From an uncultured Clostridia bacterium (lineage in GTDB: Bacteria; Bacillota; Clostridia; Oscillospirales; Ruminococcaceae): a stretch of 8,010 bases of DNA. Every line of letters begins with the position of its first letter. The first letter of the stretch is position 1. Location of the stretch: contig CAMEYZ010000094.1 in assembly GCA_945947715.1 (NCBI GenBank), positions 1 through 8,010 on the forward strand, read 5' to 3'. The position numbers and the translations under genes are program-made. Shown in pieces: positions 5,860 to 8,010 of the stretch. The notes below the pieces were generated by a model. That model saw nothing but the letters and a program-made list of their open reading frames with translations, did no database searches and was not told the DNA's origin.

Positions 5860-6230
5860 TTTCTCTTTTTCCTTTTAGGCTTCGGCTTGTCCGTACCTCT
5901 GCCGATTCCCTTGGGAGCGGGCTTCACAGCCTTTTTGCCGGTAGCGAGGTCGATCTGCGGGTCCTGGGGATTTCTCTTGAAGAGAACCACCTTGCTGCCG
6001 ATGACCTGTACCACCTCAGAGCGTGTCCTTTCGGAGAGCTCAGCTGCGGCCTCCTGTGCCGATACCATTGAGTTATCCAGCACCTTTATCTTGACGAGCT
6101 CCCTTGCCTTCAAGGCATCGGATATCTGCTCGATCATATTATCATTAATGCCGCCCTTGCCCACCTGAAAGATAGTATCCTCAGTCTGAGCGGCGCCCTT
6201 TAAAGCTGAACGCTGTTTGCTTGTAAGCAT
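5856..6230 (-). CDS. yhbY: YhbY-family CRM-domain RNA-binding protein (YqeI)
   Basis: YhbY/YqeI is a single CRM-domain protein that associates with pre-50S particles and probably aids ribosome assembly. The 124-residue product carries the fold: MLTSKQRSALKGAAQ at the start, the GKGG loop (24-27), KARELVKIKVL (41-51) and VVQVIGSKVVLFKR (73-86). Beyond about residue 98 there is a lysine/arginine/proline-rich tail absent from the roughly 96-residue E. coli and B. subtilis proteins. I start at 6230 because AAAGGA lies eight bases before that ATG and family members begin MLT. An in-frame ATG at 6275 has no ribosome site and falls at the predicted transcription start. It is the first gene of the operon and overlaps nadD by three bases. 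Confidence 0.94.
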   Translation of the reverse strand: MLTSKQRSALKGAAQTEDTIFQVGKGGINDNMIEQISDALKARELVKIKVLDNSMVSAQEAAAELSERTRSEVVQVIGSKVVLFKRNPQDPQIDLATGKKAVKPAPKGIGRGTDKPKPKRKKRN

Positions 6231-6238
6231 ATCGTATA

Positions 6239-6244
6239 TCCTTT
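6239..6244 (-). promoter_or_regulatory. Ribosome binding site that fixes the yhbY start
   Basis: AAAGGA is followed by eight bases and the ATG at 6230-6228. It supports the 124-residue form over one starting 15 codons earlier. Confidence 0.8.
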
Positions 6245-6281
6245 CGGTCGGAATGTCTGTATCATCAAAAAACATACTTAT

Positions 6282-6311
6282 ATTTTAATACAAAAGTCAC
6301 CCTGTTGTCAA
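6282..6311 (-). promoter_or_regulatory. Sigma-A promoter of the yhbY-nadD-yqeK-rsfS-leuS operon
   Basis: On the minus strand TTGACA (6311-6306), an 18-base spacer and TAAAAT (6287-6282) make a good vegetative promoter. The predicted start near 6275 gives a leader of about 45 bases. No other convincing promoter or terminator lies between here and leuS, so it probably drives all six genes. No hairpin or T-tract separates it from the HAD gene, so some read-through from upstream is possible. Confidence 0.75.
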
Positions 6312-6367
6312 TAGTTTGTTTTGAAAATGTGGAAATAGCAACAATTTTTTAATATAAACACAACATT

Positions 6368-7000
6368 TTAACGGCAGAAAAGTTCATTCAGAGCAGAAAA
6401 GCTGCCGATGCTTTCGTCGCAGCGGTCTGCGGTGCCGAAGCCGTATGCGGCATGGATAAACTTCATACCTGCGTAATATGCGCTGTCGCAGTCGCCCTGG
6501 GTATCTCCCACGTAGGTACCGTCTGTGATATTGTTTTTTTCGGCGATAAGCTTTATGTTATCGCCCTTTGAAAGATGATTGTCTCCCCAGCAGATGTGGT
6601 CGGTAAAAAACCTATCCAGCGAGTAGTATTTCAGAAAGCACTCGATATATCCTGACTGGCAGTTGCTGACGATAAACAGCCTGTGCTTTTTCCGAAGCTC
6701 GGCAAGAGTTTCCTCAACGCCATCGTATAGCCTTCCGCCGTGGTCAAGGAGATAGTCGTTTTCGTGGCTGCTGCACAGCTCCATAATTTCCATGCGGCGG
6801 GCTTTGGACGTGTTCCCGAAGAATTTATCGGCGATAACGTCCATGGTAAGTCCCATTATGCCCTGGATATCCTTTGCTGTGAGTCTAATATCAAGGCTGT
6901 CGGGGAGGGTCTCGATGACCTCGTTCCACGACTGGGCAACGCTTTCTGAGCTGTCCCAGAGAGTTCCGTCCATGTCAAAAATCAAGCTTTCGGTGTTCAT
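6368..7000 (-). CDS. HAD-superfamily hydrolase, phosphoglycolate phosphatase-like
   Basis: This 210-residue protein has all four HAD motifs. DMDGTLWDS (9-17) carries the nucleophile D9 and acid/base D11. Serine 112 in IVSNCQSG is motif II, K145 in LSKGDNIK is the likely motif III lysine, and GDTQGDCDSA (165-174) holds the motif IV metal-binding aspartates D166 and D170. An alpha-helical cap lies between motifs I and II (about 18-90), as in the subfamily I group of phosphoglycolate and beta-phosphoglucomutase-like enzymes. The substrate cannot be read from sequence. The ATG at 7000 is preceded by AAGGAAGG with about eight bases of spacing. It starts 15 bases after azlD ends and is probably co-transcribed with azlCD. 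The gap to the yhbY promoter shows no terminator. Function beyond phosphatase is undetermined. Confidence 0.92.
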   Translation of the reverse strand: MNTESLIFDMDGTLWDSSESVAQSWNEVIETLPDSLDIRLTAKDIQGIMGLTMDVIADKFFGNTSKARRMEIMELCSSHENDYLLDHGGRLYDGVEETLAELRKKHRLFIVSNCQSGYIECFLKYYSLDRFFTDHICWGDNHLSKGDNIKLIAEKNNITDGTYVGDTQGDCDSAYYAGMKFIHAAYGFGTADRCDESIGSFSALNELFCR

Positions 7001-7015
7001 ATGGATATCCTTCCT

Positions 7016-7333
7016 TTATATCAGACTAATTATAAGATTTACCAAAAATGCCGAAATACACGCACCTGCGGCGGCAATTGTCAAGGATTTTCCCTTAAGG
7101 GAAAGACCTGCTGCGGCAGCAAATCCCGCGGCGGCGCTTATCCACGAGCCGGTTGCGTAAAACACTGCAGGCACGGTCATTGCAGACAGCGCAGCATACG
7201 GCATGTAAAACAGAAAGCTGTTCACAAGCTTTGACTTTATTTTTTGGCGTATCAGCACAGCAGGCAGCATTCTCACCAGATAGGTGACTATCGCCATTAC
7301 TGCTATGTAAATAAAAATATTTCCGCTCATCAT
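7016..7333 (-). CDS. azlD: AzlD, small subunit of branched-chain amino acid exporter
   Basis: AzlD works with AzlC in the membrane to export branched-chain amino acids. The pair was named for 4-azaleucine resistance in Bacillus subtilis. The 105-residue product is almost wholly hydrophobic, with helices near 5-23, 40-60, 64-79 and 83-105. It carries the family stretches TYLVRMLPAVLIR (17-29) and YMPYAALSAMTVPAVF (43-58). The ATG overlaps the azlC stop as ATGA, and AAAGGAG lies five bases upstream within azlC. The immediately following ATG is an equally acceptable start. The ATGA overlap implies coupled, balanced synthesis of the two subunits. Confidence 0.92.
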   Translation of the reverse strand: MMSGNIFIYIAVMAIVTYLVRMLPAVLIRQKIKSKLVNSFLFYMPYAALSAMTVPAVFYATGSWISAAAGFAAAAGLSLKGKSLTIAAAGACISAFLVNLIISLI

Positions 7334-8010
7334 TCATGCTCCTTTTCGTCCGACGTGGGAACGGGGAATATCAGCGCAGCCGCCAGAGAAGCGACAATAG
7401 TGCAGATTATCACAGCAAATCCCGACGAGATAAAATCCAGAGCAGGCAGATAATATATCAGACAGCTCAGCGCCGCCGCTGAAAGGGCAGTGAAAAGTAT
7501 CCCCTTGTTTTTGGTGGCAGGAGGAACTACTATTGCAATGAACATGCTGTAAAGTGCGATTCCCAGAGCGTCGCAGACTGATGCGGGGAGAATATTTCCC
7601 GCAGCAGCTCCGAGGAATGTGCCGAGAGTCCAGAAAAGTATGGGCAGTATCATGAGCCCGTACATAAAGGAGCGGTTGATATTGCCGGGCTTTCCTGCGG
7701 CAACTGCATAAATTTCGTCGGTTACTGCGAATGAGGTGGTCAGTCTGTGGAAAAGGGTGAAGCTTTCGTCCATTTTCTGCGTAAGGCTGATGCTCATCAG
7801 CGAGTACCGCAGATTTATGACCAGCTGAGATATTGCCGTTTCGATATATGTACCCCCTGCGGCGATTATGGAGATTCCCGCCGCCTCGCCTGCGGAGGTC
7901 ACGTTGAAAAGGGATAATGCTGCCGCTTCAAGAGGAGTTATTCCGCATGCCGCGGCTGTAATACCCACTCCGAAGGACACGGACAGATATCCCAGTGCTA
8001 TAGGGATACT
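7330..8010 (-). CDS. azlC: AzlC, large subunit of branched-chain amino acid exporter (5' end outside window)
   Basis: The frame is open to the right edge, so the N-terminus is missing; 226 residues are visible. The first visible residues, SIPIALGYLSVSFGVGI, match the first helix of AzlC proteins, so an internal GTG at 7980 is not the start. Further signatures are NLRYSLMSISL (66-76, the NxRH-like motif), FAVTDEIYAVA (94-104) and a run of helices near 113-139, 145-164, 170-189 and 194-216. A short charged tail ends the protein. Family members have about 230-250 residues, so perhaps 10-20 are lost. It forms the exporter with AzlD. Any promoter or regulator lies beyond the window. Confidence 0.93.
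   Translation of the reverse strand, partial: SIPIALGYLSVSFGVGITAAACGITPLEAAALSLFNVTSAGEAAGISIIAAGGTYIETAISQLVINLRYSLMSISLTQKMDESFTLFHRLTTSFAVTDEIYAVAAGKPGNINRSFMYGLMILPILFWTLGTFLGAAAGNILPASVCDALGIALYSMFIAIVVPPATKNKGILFTALSAAALSCLIYYLPALDFISSGFAVIICTIVASLAAALIFPVPTSDEKEHE

Noticed and set aside
5659..6168. A 169-codon plus-strand frame spanning nadD and yhbY.
   Set aside because: It crosses two well-supported minus-strand genes in antisense and shows no protein features of its own.
6311..6375. AAAATGT/ACATTTT inverted repeat after the HAD gene as a terminator.
   Set aside because: Only seven AT-rich pairs around a loop of more than 30 bases, with no T-tract.
7330..7980. azlC starting at an internal GTG at 7980.
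   Set aside because: The frame stays open to the window edge, and the preceding codons encode typical AzlC first-helix sequence, so the true start is outside.
1..8010. A previously undescribed multi-gene system (defence, mobile or biosynthetic).
   Set aside because: All but two genes belong to known housekeeping or transport families. There are no nucleases, transposases, toxin-antitoxin pairs, CRISPR-like spaced repeats or biosynthetic enzymes.

Overview
The window looks like ordinary chromosome from a low-to-mid GC Gram-positive anaerobe of the Clostridia, most likely a Ruminococcus-like member of the Oscillospiraceae. The basis is the Firmicutes-type cluster yhbY-nadD-yqeK-rsfS-leuS, strong purine-rich Shine-Dalgarno sites, sigma-A promoters with near-perfect TTGACA/TATAAT boxes, and protein signatures typical of the group. 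The genus is inferred from general resemblance and was not tested. Every gene I can support lies on the minus strand, so transcription runs from high to low coordinates.

Region by region in transcription order: (1) 8010-7016 holds azlC (5' end outside the window) and azlD, a branched-chain amino acid exporter pair joined by an ATGA overlap. (2) 7000-6368 is a HAD-superfamily phosphatase with its own strong ribosome site, probably co-transcribed with azlCD. (3) An AT-rich gap holds a TTGACA-N18-TAAAAT promoter at 6282-6311. It opens a six-gene run with only short gaps or overlaps: yhbY, nadD (TTG start), yqeK, rsfS, an unrecognised four-helix membrane protein, and leuS. (4) The 360-base gap 881-1240 holds a hairpin after leuS, a perfect-consensus promoter and a roughly 200-nt structured leader for rpsU. 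(5) rpsU (57 codons) ends at a clear intrinsic terminator, 649-684. Three bases further on another perfect-consensus promoter begins and serves a second unrecognised membrane protein, which runs off the left edge.

The central operon combines ribosome assembly and silencing (YhbY, RsfS), NAD synthesis (NadD), Ap4A breakdown (YqeK) and leucine charging (LeuS). It is a growth-linked housekeeping set, and rpsU next to it fits that theme. I see no mobile element, CRISPR array, tRNA or rRNA, and no convincing new multi-gene system. The points most worth a second look are the divergent LeuS active-site motifs, the structured rpsU leader with a palindrome over its promoter, and the uncharacterised membrane protein placed between rsfS and leuS.
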